From positions 1 through 64,000 of the forward strand of contig DFQY01000055.1 in assembly GCA_002378005.1 (NCBI GenBank): a stretch of 64,000 bases of DNA, written 5' to 3'. Position 1 is the stretch's first letter. Each line of letters starts with the position of its first letter. Source of the stretch: Flavobacteriales bacterium UBA3477 (lineage in GTDB: Bacteria > Bacteroidota > Bacteroidia > Flavobacteriales > Schleiferiaceae). The position numbers and the translations under genes are program-made. The notes under the pieces were generated by a model. The model saw nothing but the letters and a program-made list of their open reading frames with translations. It was not told where the DNA came from and did not search any database. This document shows positions 1 through 9,276 of this stretch, piece by piece.

Positions 1-153
1 AAAGACCAGGAAAGCCAACGAAATGACCTTGTTGGTCATGTTGTACGAGTCCTCTGCGAGGAATAGAAAATAAACCGATGCTAAGATGGCGATGCCCCCT
101 ATGAGGATGGCGGCCAGTTCAACGGTTTTGGAACGAGCGGATGATGTAGACAT
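1..153 (-). CDS. Small membrane protein, C-terminus outside the window
   Basis: The minus strand opens with an ATG at 153-151 and stays open to the window edge for 51 residues. The translation begins MSTSSARSKTVELAAI and carries a hydrophobic stretch at about residues 12-32, then a short polar piece and a second hydrophobic stretch that runs off the edge. This looks like a small multi-pass or hairpin membrane protein. It lies 28 bp downstream of rnr on the same strand and could be co-transcribed with it. I do not recognise the family, and the rest of the gene is not visible. Confidence 0.5.
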   Translation of the reverse strand, partial: MSTSSARSKTVELAAILIGGIAILASVYFLFLAEDSYNMTNKVISLAFLVF

Positions 154-181
154 GTTGTTTTGTTTTGTTCTTTAGAAACGA

Positions 182-2359
182 TCAATCGCCATAACACGGC
201 TCGAAATCAATCTGTTTCCTTTCTAAATCTACATTTTTTACCGTGATTTTCATAGGATCTCCTAACTGATATATTCTTCCCGAGCTTTCACCTTCGATAC
301 AGAAGTTCTTGCTGTCGAATACATAGTAGTCGTCGCGGAAGTCACGAATGCGGATCATGCCCTCACAATAATTGTCGACTAATTCCACATAGACGCCCCA
401 TTCGGTAACCCCAGAAATGACCCCCATGAAACTCTCGCCCACGTGCTTTTCCAAGAATACGGCCTGCATGTATTTGATCGAAGCGCGTTCCGCATCTGCC
501 GCAGCCTTTTCGCGCTCGCTGCTGTGCTCACAAAGGGCTTCGTAGGTACCGTAGTTCGGCGACTTTCCGCCGTCGAGATAGTGCTGTAATAATCGGTGTA
601 CCATTACATCTGGATAGCGGCGAATAGGCGAGGTGAAATGCGTGTAATACTCAAAAGCCAAACCGTAGTGCCCAATATTCTGTGTCGTGTACTTCGCCTT
701 GCTCATCGTGCGGATGGTCAAGGTTTCAATCATGTTGGCCTCTGGGGTATTCTTCACCTCGTCGAGCATCTTGTTCAAGCTTCGGGTAATGGCGGTCTTG
801 CTGCTGAGGCGGACCTCATGACCGAATTGGCGTACGAACGTACTTAAATCCTGTAGCTTCGTAGGATCTGGGTCGTCGTGAATACGGTACACGAACGTCT
901 GGCCAGAGGTCTGTCCGCTTTTGGCTTTTCCAATGAATTCGGCCACAGACTTGTTCGCGAGCAACATGAATTCCTCGATCAAATGGTTAGCGTCGCGACT
1001 GACCTTGAAGTACACTCCAGTGGGCTGGTTCTCCTCATCAAGCTTGAATTTCACTTCCTTCTTATCGAAACTCAGGGCGCCCTTGCTCATTCGAGCGGCG
1101 CGCAGCTTCTTCGCCATGCCGTCTAAGGTTCTTATGGCATCATAGAAATCTGCTTTCTTCCCTTCAGGGTGGTTGTCCTCAATGATCTGTTGCGCCTCTT
1201 CATAGGCAAAACGGCGGTCGCTGTGAATGGCCGTACGGCCGAACCAACGGTCGTGTACCGTGCCTTCTTCATCCATCTCAAAGACAGCGCTAAAGGTGTA
1301 TTTATCTTCGTTCGGACGGAGTGAACAGACCCCGTTGGACAATACCTCCGGAAGCATAGGGACTACTCGGTCCACTAAATACACACTGGTCGCGCGCTCC
1401 ACAGCTTCTTCGTCTAGAATGGAGTCCGGATGCACATAGTGGCTCACATCCGCAATGTGTACCCCAACTTCCCAGTGGCCATTTTCCAATTTCTGTAGCG
1501 ACAACGCATCGTCAAAATCCTTCGCATCCGCCGGGTCAATGGTGAAGGTCGGTACCCCCCTGAAATCACGTCTGTTTTTCGCGATTTCCTTTTCGTCAAT
1601 GCTTTGGTTCAGCGTATTCGCCTCCTCCTCCACATCTTCTGGGAACTTGTACGGTAAGCCGTATTCCGCCAATACCGCATGAATCTCTGTATTGTGGTCG
1701 CCCGCATCGCCGAGCACTTCTATGATTTCTCCAAAAGGCGAGCTCGCGTTTTTCGGCCAATCCAGGATACGAGCCACCGCTTTTTGCCCGTGCTTCACCT
1801 CACCTAATTTCTCTTTTGGAATGAAAATGTCTACCAACATCTTGCGGCTCGACGGCACCAAGAATCCGTATGTCTTGCCAATCTCGACAGTGCCCACGAA
1901 GTCCATGCGCTTGCGCTTGATGATTTCTATGATTTCGCCCTCGAGTTTCTTTCCCCCTCTGCGCGCATATAGGCTCACTTTCACCGTATCCCCATCGAGA
2001 GCGTGGTTCAAATTCGCCGCGCGAATCAAGATATCTGCTTCGGTATCTGGACTCACCACATAGGCATTCCCGTTCCCCGCCATATCCACGACTCCAGTGG
2101 TAAAGACAGCGTTGTATTTGAGCTTGTACTTGCCTCTGTCCACCATCAAAATAGTGCCGTTGCGCTCCATGTCCACCAAGGCCATTTCGATCTTGGCTTT
2201 GACCATAGCTGGCTTATAACCTAACTGGGCTGCGAGCTGCTTGTAATTGAATTTGCGGGTCGGGTATTTTTTGAAAACGCCTTCTAGCGCTTGAGCATAG
2301 GCCTTGATATCTATGCTGGTCGAGCGTTTTTTGGCCCGTTTATTGTGCTTTCTTGCCAT
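182..2359 (-). CDS. rnr: Ribonuclease R (3'-5' exoribonuclease)
   Basis: 725 residues, the usual length for RNase R/VacB. It degrades structured RNA from the 3' end in the cytoplasm. Domains in order: a basic N-terminus with a winged-helix region (about 1-75), cold-shock/OB domains (about 80-230), the RNB catalytic domain (about 250-590) and a C-terminal S1 domain (about 640-720). The RNB metal-binding aspartates are visible in DPADAKDFDDALS near residues 272-284. The start Met follows a short AT-rich leader, and the Lys/Arg-rich beginning (MARKHNKRAKKR) is typical of the family. It is the first gene of a minus-strand pair with the partial membrane protein. Assignment to RNase R rather than RNase II rests on length and the N-terminal helix-turn-helix. 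Confidence 0.95.
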   Translation of the reverse strand: MARKHNKRAKKRSTSIDIKAYAQALEGVFKKYPTRKFNYKQLAAQLGYKPAMVKAKIEMALVDMERNGTILMVDRGKYKLKYNAVFTTGVVDMAGNGNAYVVSPDTEADILIRAANLNHALDGDTVKVSLYARRGGKKLEGEIIEIIKRKRMDFVGTVEIGKTYGFLVPSSRKMLVDIFIPKEKLGEVKHGQKAVARILDWPKNASSPFGEIIEVLGDAGDHNTEIHAVLAEYGLPYKFPEDVEEEANTLNQSIDEKEIAKNRRDFRGVPTFTIDPADAKDFDDALSLQKLENGHWEVGVHIADVSHYVHPDSILDEEAVERATSVYLVDRVVPMLPEVLSNGVCSLRPNEDKYTFSAVFEMDEEGTVHDRWFGRTAIHSDRRFAYEEAQQIIEDNHPEGKKADFYDAIRTLDGMAKKLRAARMSKGALSFDKKEVKFKLDEENQPTGVYFKVSRDANHLIEEFMLLANKSVAEFIGKAKSGQTSGQTFVYRIHDDPDPTKLQDLSTFVRQFGHEVRLSSKTAITRSLNKMLDEVKNTPEANMIETLTIRTMSKAKYTTQNIGHYGLAFEYYTHFTSPIRRYPDVMVHRLLQHYLDGGKSPNYGTYEALCEHSSEREKAAADAERASIKYMQAVFLEKHVGESFMGVISGVTEWGVYVELVDNYCEGMIRIRDFRDDYYVFDSKNFCIEGESSGRIYQLGDPMKITVKNVDLERKQIDFEPCYGD

Positions 2360-2756
2360 ATATTTAGTAAAAATACTTTTTTATCACGCGGCACTCCTTG
2401 ATCGAGCCAATAAAACCTAACAATCCTATGAAACCCCTGTTCCTCTCCTCTGCCTTTACTCTAAGCACTCTGATGACCGCTCAGGCCATTGAAGGGGTGC
2501 CCGTGTCTGATACTACCATTCTGAAAAAGAAAACCTTAAAACTTAAATCACTTAGTTCATCTTTTTATCCCCCTATTATGTCGCTGATAAAGAGCGCTTT
2601 AGCTGTTTTTTGGTCGAAATAAAATCTTCTGAACCATAGGTGAGCGCAAATCGTATTCAGCATCCCTTACTTCGAGTCGATGCAAGGACAAAGCAAAATT
2701 CATAACACTCAAATACAGGGCTTTAGATTTAGGTTTTTTGCAACAGTTTTTGCAAC
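2360..2756. other. Non-coding gap with a signal-peptide-like ORF stub and a short direct repeat
   Basis: About 400 bp separate rnr from the tRNA-Gln terminator. A short plus-strand frame from an ATG at 2428 to 2622 begins like a secreted protein (MKPLFLSSAFTLSTLMTAQA) but then becomes low-complexity Lys/Leu/Ser sequence and stops. It may be a remnant or chance. Near 2735-2757 the 11-mer TTTTTGCAACA occurs twice, separated by one base, immediately outside the terminator of the tRNA gene. No integrase, complete gene or RNA family is recognisable here. Confidence 0.3.
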
Positions 2757-2795
2757 AAAAAACCCCAAGTCGTTGAAAACCAACGTCTTGGGGTT
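2757..2795 (-). terminator. Intrinsic terminator of tRNA-Gln
   Basis: A 15-bp stem with one T/T mismatch (2761-2775 with 2781-2795) closes a 5-nt loop. Read on the minus strand it ends in a run of six T. It begins 9 bp downstream of the tRNA 3' end, so it most likely ends the tRNA transcript. Confidence 0.85.
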
Positions 2796-2803
2796 AATTT
2801 AAG

Positions 2804-2874
2804 TTACCCGACTAGGACTCGAACCTAGAATAACGGTACCAAAAACCGGTGTGTTGCCATTACACTATCGGGCA
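2804..2874 (-). tRNA. tRNA-Gln (anticodon TTG)
   Basis: The minus strand folds as a full cloverleaf of 71 nt. The acceptor stem pairs TGCCCGA with TCGGGTA (one G-T pair), the D arm is GTGT...ACAC, the anticodon loop TTTTGGT gives TTG, and the T arm is CTAGG TTCGAGT CCTAG. The discriminator is A and CCA is not encoded. The gene has its own promoter and terminator, so it is an independent unit. GatC encoded at 9.5 kb is consistent with possible transamidation of tRNA-Gln or tRNA-Asn in this organism. Confidence 0.95.
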
Positions 2875-2894
2875 ATCGCTCCCATTTGGGACGG

Positions 2895-2926
2895 CAAATA
2901 TACTGTAATTGGCATTACTCAAAAAA
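2895..2926 (-). promoter_or_regulatory. Bacteroidota-type promoter for tRNA-Gln
   Basis: The minus strand reads TATATTTG (2902-2895), a full match to the Bacteroidota -7 element TAnnTTTG. A T-rich element ending in TTTG lies 17-19 bp upstream (about 2920-2926). The tRNA starts 21 bp downstream of the -7 element, the distance expected with a short 5' leader. Confidence 0.7.
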
Positions 2927-3046
2927 GAGATAAAGAAAATTTTCGTGGTTTAACATTCCTTAAGCCCAATAGGGCGTTGGTTTTTCTTATTTTCGAGGCG
3001 ATTACACCCGGTCTTTCCAGACAAAAGATCAAAAAGCAGAGAATCA

Positions 3047-6000
3047 GTGAATTACAAAAAGCTCAATAATGTGTTCGGATGGGCAGTGTTTGCCGTCGCG
3101 ACCATCACGTATTTTATGACCATTGAACCTACGACCAGCTTCTGGGATTGTGGGGAATACATTGCAACTTCGGTAAAACTTCAAGTAGGTCACCCTCCGG
3201 GCGCACCGTTCTTCCAGTTGATGGGGAACTTGTTCGGCCAATTCGCTGCTCATCCAGAAAGCCAGGCGCTGATGGTGAATGCGTTGAGCGCATTGAGCTC
3301 CTCGTTCAGCATTCTATTCTTATTCTGGACCATTACGGCTTTGGGTGTAAAGCTCTTGGGGGGACAAGATAAATTGGACAACGCCGGTACCATCGCTGTA
3401 TTGGGCGCAGGTGCTGTGGGTGCATTGGCCTACACATTCTCTGACAGCTTTTGGTTCTCGGCTGTAGAGGGTGAAGTGTATGCCATGAGCTCCTTCTTCA
3501 CGGCTGCCGCGTTTTGGGCAGTACTTAAATGGGAGCAAGCCGTAGATCACGATCCTTATGCGAACAAATGGTTGTTGCTCATTGCCTACCTTGTAGGCCT
3601 TTCCGTGGGGGTACACATCCTCGTGTTCTTGACCATTCCGGCCATTGGAATGATCTACTACTTCAAGAAATATCCTAACCCAACCCGCAGCGGATTCATC
3701 ATCGCCAATGGCGCGAGCATTGCCGTGCTGGGATTGGTCTTTGCCTTTATCATTCCTATCGTATTGAAGTTGTTTAGCACCTTGGAAATAAACTTTGTCA
3801 ACAACTTCGGTTTGCCGTTCCACTCGGGCACTATTGCTGCCTTCCTCATCCTAACCGCTGCTATAGTGTTCGGAATTTTATGGACGCAGAAGAACAATAA
3901 GCCGCTGTACCAGCAGGCCATTATTGGAGTGATGTTAATCGTGATGGGGTACTCGACCTTCATCATCTTAGCCATTCGTTCGAATGCGAATACGCCGATT
4001 GACGAGAACAACCCGGAAGATGCGATGTCTCTTTTGGCGTACTATAACCGTGAGCAATATGGTGATTGGCCAATTCTCTATGGTAAGTCTTTCAACGCCC
4101 CGTATGACCGCAGCAACCCATTTGATGATGGCAAGCCGGTATACCAGCGCGGTTATGCCGTCATGAATGGCCCTAAGCAGGTGACCTCGTTCAAGTTGAA
4201 GACAGAAGCGGAGGCTTATGTGGCAGCCAATGGCGGCAACCTCACCATCGACGGTAAATACTTGTTGACCGACGACAAAAAGGGAAGTGTGCCGAACTTC
4301 GATCCTAAATACAAGGGCTTCTTCCCACGTATTTGGAACGACGACCCACAATACCGCCAGAACTACATCAACATCATGGACATCAAAGATCCTGAGGCGC
4401 CGATCACTTTTGCGCAGCACGTAAGGTTCTTCTTTGAGTACCAAGTAGGAAAGATGTGGTTCCGTTATTTCATGTGGAACTACAGTGGACGTCAAAACGA
4501 CGAGCAGCACCGCTACGAAATCTCTAAAGGGAACTGGATCACCGGCATTCCATTCTTGGACAGCATGCGACTTGGCAACCAAGACAACCTGCCCGACCAC
4601 TGGAAAAACGATCCATCACGCAATACGTATTTCATGTTGCCTTTCCTTTTAGGAATCTTTGGACTCTACTACCAATACAAGAAAAACAATAAGGATGCTT
4701 GGGCCGTGACGCTCTTCTTCTTGCTGACCGGTATTGCCATCGTGGTCTATACCAACCACAAGCCGTTCGAACCTCGAGAGCGTGATTACGCCTTTGTAGG
4801 GTCGTTCTATGCCTATGCCATTTGGATTGGGCTTGGTGCCCTAGGATTGTGGGATACCCTCCGCACAAAGATGAGTCCACAAGTGGCCTCTTACCTCGTA
4901 GTGGGCGTGACCCTTCTTGCCGTACCAGTGCGCATGGCCGCAGAAAACTGGGACGATCACGACCGTTCAAACCGCTACACGGCGCGCGATATCGCTAAGG
5001 CCTATCTGGACAGCTGTGGGCCAAATGCCATCCTCTTTACCAACGGTGATAACGACACCTTCCCGTTGTGGTACGTGCAGGAGGTGGAAGGCTACCGTAC
5101 GGACGTGCGGATCGTCAACCTCAGCTTGTTGAACACGGACTGGTACATCGACCAGCAGCGCCGCAAAGCCTACGATGGCGAAGCTGTGCCATTCTCTTTT
5201 GACTGGAACCAATACGTTCAGGGAACGCGCGATGTATTGTACTACCGCGACCTTGGCGTGAAAGGACGTTGGAACGTCAAGGACTTTGTCCAATTCACCA
5301 AACGCGACGACAGCCAAGTAAAATTCAAAGCGAGCGGAGGGAAGGAATTGCCATTGTTCCCACAGAAAAACTTCCGAATCAACATCGACAAGGAAGCCGT
5401 TTACGCTAATGGTGTTGTTGATATTGCGGATAGCGCAAGCGTTGTGGACTACATCGATTGGAATTGGAAAGCGAACGTCATCACCAAGCGTGATTTGATG
5501 GTCATTGATTTGATCGCTAATAACAATTGGGAGCGCCCGATCTACTTCTCCATAACCGTAGGGAACAGCCCGAAGGCCTACTTCTGGTTGAACGACTACT
5601 TCCGCTTGGAGGGTATGGCGTACAGATTCGTTCCTCAGTACTACCCGTCTAACACTCAGGGCGTCGACTACGGCCGCGTGGACACAGATATCATGTACGA
5701 CAACCTTCTTAACAAGTTTGAGTACGGAAACATGGAGCTTCCGGATGTATATCTAGACGAAACCAACCGCCGTTTGAGCTACAATCTACGCACCATCTTT
5801 GGTCGCTTGGCCAACGAATTAGTCGCAGAAGGAAAGAATGATAAAGCCGTTGAAGCCCTCGACTTCGCCATGGAGAAAATGCCGGTGGAGAAATTTGGCT
5901 ACAACTACTTCGTCTTCAGCATCATCGAAGCCTACTACAAGGCTGGCGCGACGGAAAAAGCGCGTGAATTGACTTGGGCTTTCGCGGACCGATTAGATGA

Positions 6001-6190
6001 CGAGCTCGCCTTCTATGCCGCGTTCGACCGCAAGGACCAGCGTGCTGCCTCGAACGAATGGCGCACCAACCTGCAGTTCTATCAAATGCTATTGCGCAAC
6101 GTACAGATTCACGACAACAACGATAGCGTACAGAACTTCTACCAACGCTATAATGCCGCTGCATCGCCGTTCGGCAACGGACAGGGGTAA
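3047..6190 (+). CDS. DUF2723 membrane protein, likely O-mannosyltransferase-like GT-C enzyme with TPR tail
   Basis: 1047 residues. The N-terminal half (to about residue 620) has many hydrophobic segments. A conserved acidic/HPPG signature follows the first one (SFWDCGEYIATS ... VGHPPGAPFF, about residues 29-56), as in the DUF2723 family. The human member TMEM260 is a protein O-mannosyltransferase, so a membrane glycosyltransferase using a lipid-linked sugar and acting on exported proteins is a reasonable inference. The C-terminal part is soluble and ends in helical repeats resembling TPRs (about 900-1010). It is monocistronic, with a terminator after the stop and the converging helicase gene beyond. 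The substrate cannot be read from the sequence. Confidence 0.8.
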   Translation: MNYKKLNNVFGWAVFAVATITYFMTIEPTTSFWDCGEYIATSVKLQVGHPPGAPFFQLMGNLFGQFAAHPESQALMVNALSALSSSFSILFLFWTITALGVKLLGGQDKLDNAGTIAVLGAGAVGALAYTFSDSFWFSAVEGEVYAMSSFFTAAAFWAVLKWEQAVDHDPYANKWLLLIAYLVGLSVGVHILVFLTIPAIGMIYYFKKYPNPTRSGFIIANGASIAVLGLVFAFIIPIVLKLFSTLEINFVNNFGLPFHSGTIAAFLILTAAIVFGILWTQKNNKPLYQQAIIGVMLIVMGYSTFIILAIRSNANTPIDENNPEDAMSLLAYYNREQYGDWPILYGKSFNAPYDRSNPFDDGKPVYQRGYAVMNGPKQVTSFKLKTEAEAYVAANGGNLTIDGKYLLTDDKKGSVPNFDPKYKGFFPRIWNDDPQYRQNYINIMDIKDPEAPITFAQHVRFFFEYQVGKMWFRYFMWNYSGRQNDEQHRYEISKGNWITGIPFLDSMRLGNQDNLPDHWKNDPSRNTYFMLPFLLGIFGLYYQYKKNNKDAWAVTLFFLLTGIAIVVYTNHKPFEPRERDYAFVGSFYAYAIWIGLGALGLWDTLRTKMSPQVASYLVVGVTLLAVPVRMAAENWDDHDRSNRYTARDIAKAYLDSCGPNAILFTNGDNDTFPLWYVQEVEGYRTDVRIVNLSLLNTDWYIDQQRRKAYDGEAVPFSFDWNQYVQGTRDVLYYRDLGVKGRWNVKDFVQFTKRDDSQVKFKASGGKELPLFPQKNFRINIDKEAVYANGVVDIADSASVVDYIDWNWKANVITKRDLMVIDLIANNNWERPIYFSITVGNSPKAYFWLNDYFRLEGMAYRFVPQYYPSNTQGVDYGRVDTDIMYDNLLNKFEYGNMELPDVYLDETNRRLSYNLRTIFGRLANELVAEGKNDKAVEALDFAMEKMPVEKFGYNYFVFSIIEAYYKAGATEKARELTWAFADRLDDELAFYAAFDRKDQRAASNEWRTNLQFYQMLLRNVQIHDNNDSVQNFYQRYNAAASPFGNGQG

Positions 6191-6213
6191 GCGAAAAAAG
6201 AATATTCTTTAAA

Positions 6214-6246
6214 CCCCCGGGGCGCAGAGCGCCCAGGGGGTTTTTT
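6214..6246 (+). terminator. Intrinsic terminator after the DUF2723 gene
   Basis: GC-rich stem CCCCCGGGGCGC paired with GCGCCCAGGGGG (one G/A mismatch), a 3-nt loop and then TTTTTT on the plus strand. It lies between two convergent genes. The minus direction has only a three-T tail, so it serves mainly the plus-strand gene. Confidence 0.85.
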
Positions 6247-6259
6247 ATGGGATCTTATC

Positions 6260-8692
6260 TTATCCAAAGTCCAATTGCATTCTCTGTATCCGCGATACCA
6301 ATGACTCGTTCGACATGGTCTCTCGCAACCTGTCCACCAAGATGGGGAATGCCAACGGGGTTGGGGCGTCGATGTGATTGAGGACCCATTCCTGCTGAGC
6401 GATGCGCTCCAAAGCCGCCCGAATTCGTGCTTCTTCGAGCTGGAACTCGTGCACTTCCTCTTGGGCCTGGCGCAACAAAAGATTGTCCGGGTCGTAGTCG
6501 CGGAAAACCTCATACATGAGCTTGGTAGAGCTTTGCAGCTGCTTAGTACTCATGTTCTTGCCCGGATAGCCCGTGAAGAGCAGGCCGGAAATTTGCGCAA
6601 TGTCGCGGAACCGGCGCTGGGTCAGCTCGCTTTCGTTGAGGCTGCTCGAGAGGTCCGAGCGAAGGTGGTCCGTGCTAAAGATATCGCTGTCTAGAGCGTC
6701 CTGAATGGGGATGGGTTGGTCGCTGAGGAGCTCAAAGCCATAGTCGTTCATCGCAATGGAGAAGGTCTGTGATCCAAAATGGCCCAAGCGATGACCCAAC
6801 AGTAAGGCCATGCCTTCGTGTGCAAGACGCCCTTCAAAAGCATACACAAAGAGGTGGTAGCCTTCGTAATCCTCGAGGTATTCCATGAGGAATTGGTCCC
6901 GGTTTGGTACAATGCTACGCTCCTTTTGTAGGCGAATGATCGGTTGAATAAGGGCAAGCTCCGGGTCTTCGAACGAGCTATTGGTAGCGGACTCTTCGAT
7001 TTTTTCTCTTAGATATCGGCCCAATTCTGCACTAAGTGGCATCCTCCCGCCCATATAACTGGGCACCGCCCCTTTGGCGTTTTTAGCAGGGCGAACGGTT
7101 GCTTCTATGCCTTGGAAACGCACAAGCTCGAGGCATTGGCCCGCAAACCAGAATAGGTCCCCGATATTCAAACGAGAGACGAAGTATTCCTCTACTTGGC
7201 CCAATACCTTGCCGCGCTGCAACTTCACTTTAACCAGCGCTGCACTGACGATGGTGCCTATGCCGAACTTGTGGCGCATCGCAACTTTTTTCGAAATGAC
7301 CTTGTGCACGCCCTCTTCCACCACGACCTTGTGGTAGTCGTCGTATCCGCTCAGTGTGTCGCCGCCGCGCACCACGAAATCCAAACACCACAGCCATTCC
7401 TCATAGCTGAGCGACATGAAGCTCACCGTCTCGCGCACCTCATGCCACAACTCATCTGACACAAATCCACCACCCACGGCGCGGGTGACCAAATACTGTA
7501 TCAACACATCCATGCTCCGCAAATACGGCATACGGTCTTCATTGGTCTTTGTATCAATGGCCTTGCGTAACGCGGCGCATTCAATCAATTCCAAACTGTG
7601 GGTCGGCACAAAGAATATCTTCGAGGTCGCGCCTGGTCGGTGGCCGCTTCGGCCCGCGCGCTGCACAAATCTGCTCACCCCCTTCGGCGACCCAATCTGC
7701 ACCACACAATCCACCGGTCGAAAGTCCACGCCCAAGTCCAAGGATGAGGTACACACCACCGCCTTTAATCGGCCGTCATACAAGGCTTCTTCCACCCAGG
7801 CGCGCATCTCTCGCGAAATCGCACTATGATGCATGGCCAACACTCCCGCGAGAGACGGGTCAGCCTCCAACAACTTCTGGAACCATATCTCCGCCTGCGC
7901 CCTAGTATTGGTGAAGATTAGAGTGCTTTGATTTTCATAAATGAGCGGAACTACTTGGTCTAATAAACGGATGCCCAAATGCCCCGCCCAAGGAAGGGTC
8001 TCCGCCTCTTCCGGAAGCACGGCCTCAACCACCAAATCTTTTTCAATATCCGCCACAACCCATTGTCCAGGCTTGGGGGGGTTAGGGCCCAGAAGAACCT
8101 CCATGCTCTCCTCCATATTGCCAATGGTGGCGCTAATGCCCCAGGTTTGCATGGTGGGATTGAGCGCGCGGAACCGGGCCAATAAAAGCTCACATTGCAC
8201 CGCTCTTTTACTGCCCATCAGCTCGTGCCATTCGTCCAGAACGACTGCCTGAAGGTGCGTAAATAGCTTTTCATGGCCCTTCTGGGTGAACATCACATGA
8301 ATGCTCTCGGGGGTGGTGATAAGGATCTCCGGCAATTCCTTTTTCTGGCGCTGCTTAATCTTTTGAGACGTATCCCCAGTGCGGATTTCCACCCGCCATT
8401 CACTGCCCATACCCTGCACCGCCCGCTCCGCACTCTGCGCGATTTCTTTCGCCAACGCGCGGATGGGGGTGATCCAAATAATCTGACAGCCCTTGGACGG
8501 CTCCTGCATCCCACGGGCGATGGCCGGCAACAACAGTGAATAGGTCTTCCCGCTTCCTGTGGGTGCGTTGACCATACCACTCTCGCCGCTCAATAGCGCA
8601 CTCCAAGCTTGGATTTGAAAGGTAAAGGGCGACCAGCCTTGATCTAAAAACCAAGACCTACAACGTTGCAGGGCTTGTGGCTGGGCCGCCAC
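6260..8692 (-). CDS. Lhr-like, ligase-associated DEXH-box helicase
   Basis: 810 residues, typical of the ligase-associated DNA-damage-response helicase branch of the Lhr superfamily 2 family. Walker A is APTGSGKT at residues 43-50, motif II is DEWH at 153-156, and motif VI is in QRAGRSGHRPG near residue 344-354. A winged-helix/Lhr-core region and a C-terminal domain follow. Related proteins translocate 3'-5' on DNA. In many bacteria the gene sits with an ATP-dependent ligase, an exonuclease and a phosphoesterase; here none of these is adjacent. It is the last gene of a long minus-strand run and starts 3 bp after the flavin-reductase stop. Confidence 0.88.
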   Translation of the reverse strand: MAAQPQALQRCRSWFLDQGWSPFTFQIQAWSALLSGESGMVNAPTGSGKTYSLLLPAIARGMQEPSKGCQIIWITPIRALAKEIAQSAERAVQGMGSEWRVEIRTGDTSQKIKQRQKKELPEILITTPESIHVMFTQKGHEKLFTHLQAVVLDEWHELMGSKRAVQCELLLARFRALNPTMQTWGISATIGNMEESMEVLLGPNPPKPGQWVVADIEKDLVVEAVLPEEAETLPWAGHLGIRLLDQVVPLIYENQSTLIFTNTRAQAEIWFQKLLEADPSLAGVLAMHHSAISREMRAWVEEALYDGRLKAVVCTSSLDLGVDFRPVDCVVQIGSPKGVSRFVQRAGRSGHRPGATSKIFFVPTHSLELIECAALRKAIDTKTNEDRMPYLRSMDVLIQYLVTRAVGGGFVSDELWHEVRETVSFMSLSYEEWLWCLDFVVRGGDTLSGYDDYHKVVVEEGVHKVISKKVAMRHKFGIGTIVSAALVKVKLQRGKVLGQVEEYFVSRLNIGDLFWFAGQCLELVRFQGIEATVRPAKNAKGAVPSYMGGRMPLSAELGRYLREKIEESATNSSFEDPELALIQPIIRLQKERSIVPNRDQFLMEYLEDYEGYHLFVYAFEGRLAHEGMALLLGHRLGHFGSQTFSIAMNDYGFELLSDQPIPIQDALDSDIFSTDHLRSDLSSSLNESELTQRRFRDIAQISGLLFTGYPGKNMSTKQLQSSTKLMYEVFRDYDPDNLLLRQAQEEVHEFQLEEARIRAALERIAQQEWVLNHIDAPTPLAFPILVDRLRETMSNESLVSRIQRMQLDFG

Positions 8693-8695
8693 CTG

Positions 8696-9232
8696 TTAGG
8701 AACGAATTTTCCGAACCAGCCACATAAAGTCGCTGAGGTATTCCGGGTAGTTTTTATTGAAGTGGAATTCTTGTGGCTCGCCTGCTTCATTGAACAAGCT
8801 GCCCACGTTGCTCACGAGCAGTTTTGAAGAGAGCGGTACAGAACCAACGTACATCATCCAGGCGTGCAAATCGTGCATGGCGTTGATCCCGCCAAAGGGA
8901 CCGGAAGAAACGGTCACCACGCCCATAGGCTTCTTCGCATATTCAGGGCGGAAGTAGTCCAAGGTGTTCTTTAACGCTCCTGGCATGCGTCCATTATATT
9001 CAGGGGAAACGATTAGGATACCGTCGGCATGTTGAAGGGCGGCACGGAATTCATCAAGGCGTTCTTCCCCGGGGGCTCCGGCACCGTAAACCGGAAAGTT
9101 ATATTCTCTAATGTCCAGAAATTCTACTTTACTAACGTCCGGGGCGGTATTGAGCTGGGCGGCTAAAAATGTAGCAACTGTGGCCGTTTGAGACTGCGCT
9201 CTAGGACCGCCTTGAATAATGGTAATCGTCAT
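8696..9232 (-). CDS. NAD(P)H-dependent FMN reductase-type flavoprotein
   Basis: 178 residues with a flavodoxin-like fold. An N-terminal beta strand and phosphate loop (IIQGGPRAQSQTA, about 4-16) would bind FMN phosphate, and SPEYNGRMPGALKNTLDY near residue 96-113 is the family hallmark around the isoalloxazine ring. Members reduce flavins, quinones or azo compounds with NAD(P)H in the cytoplasm. The natural substrate cannot be told from sequence. It lies between gatC (44 bp) and the helicase (3 bp) and is probably co-transcribed. Confidence 0.88.
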   Translation of the reverse strand: MTITIIQGGPRAQSQTATVATFLAAQLNTAPDVSKVEFLDIREYNFPVYGAGAPGEERLDEFRAALQHADGILIVSPEYNGRMPGALKNTLDYFRPEYAKKPMGVVTVSSGPFGGINAMHDLHAWMMYVGSVPLSSKLLVSNVGSLFNEAGEPQEFHFNKNYPEYLSDFMWLVRKIRS

Positions 9233-9276
9233 GGTAAAATGGCGTTTTTGGAGTAACGCCTAAGAAAGGTAAAGGT

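Noticed and set aside
3320..3823. Long antisense frames within the DUF2723 gene (also at 3968-4600) as genes
   Set aside because: They lie fully inside a clear membrane-protein gene on the other strand and show no recognisable motif; they are shadows of its codon bias.
6260..8692. Helicase as part of an antiphage defence system
   Set aside because: Motifs and length fit the Lhr/ligase-associated helicase, and no nuclease, methylase or other defence gene is adjacent.
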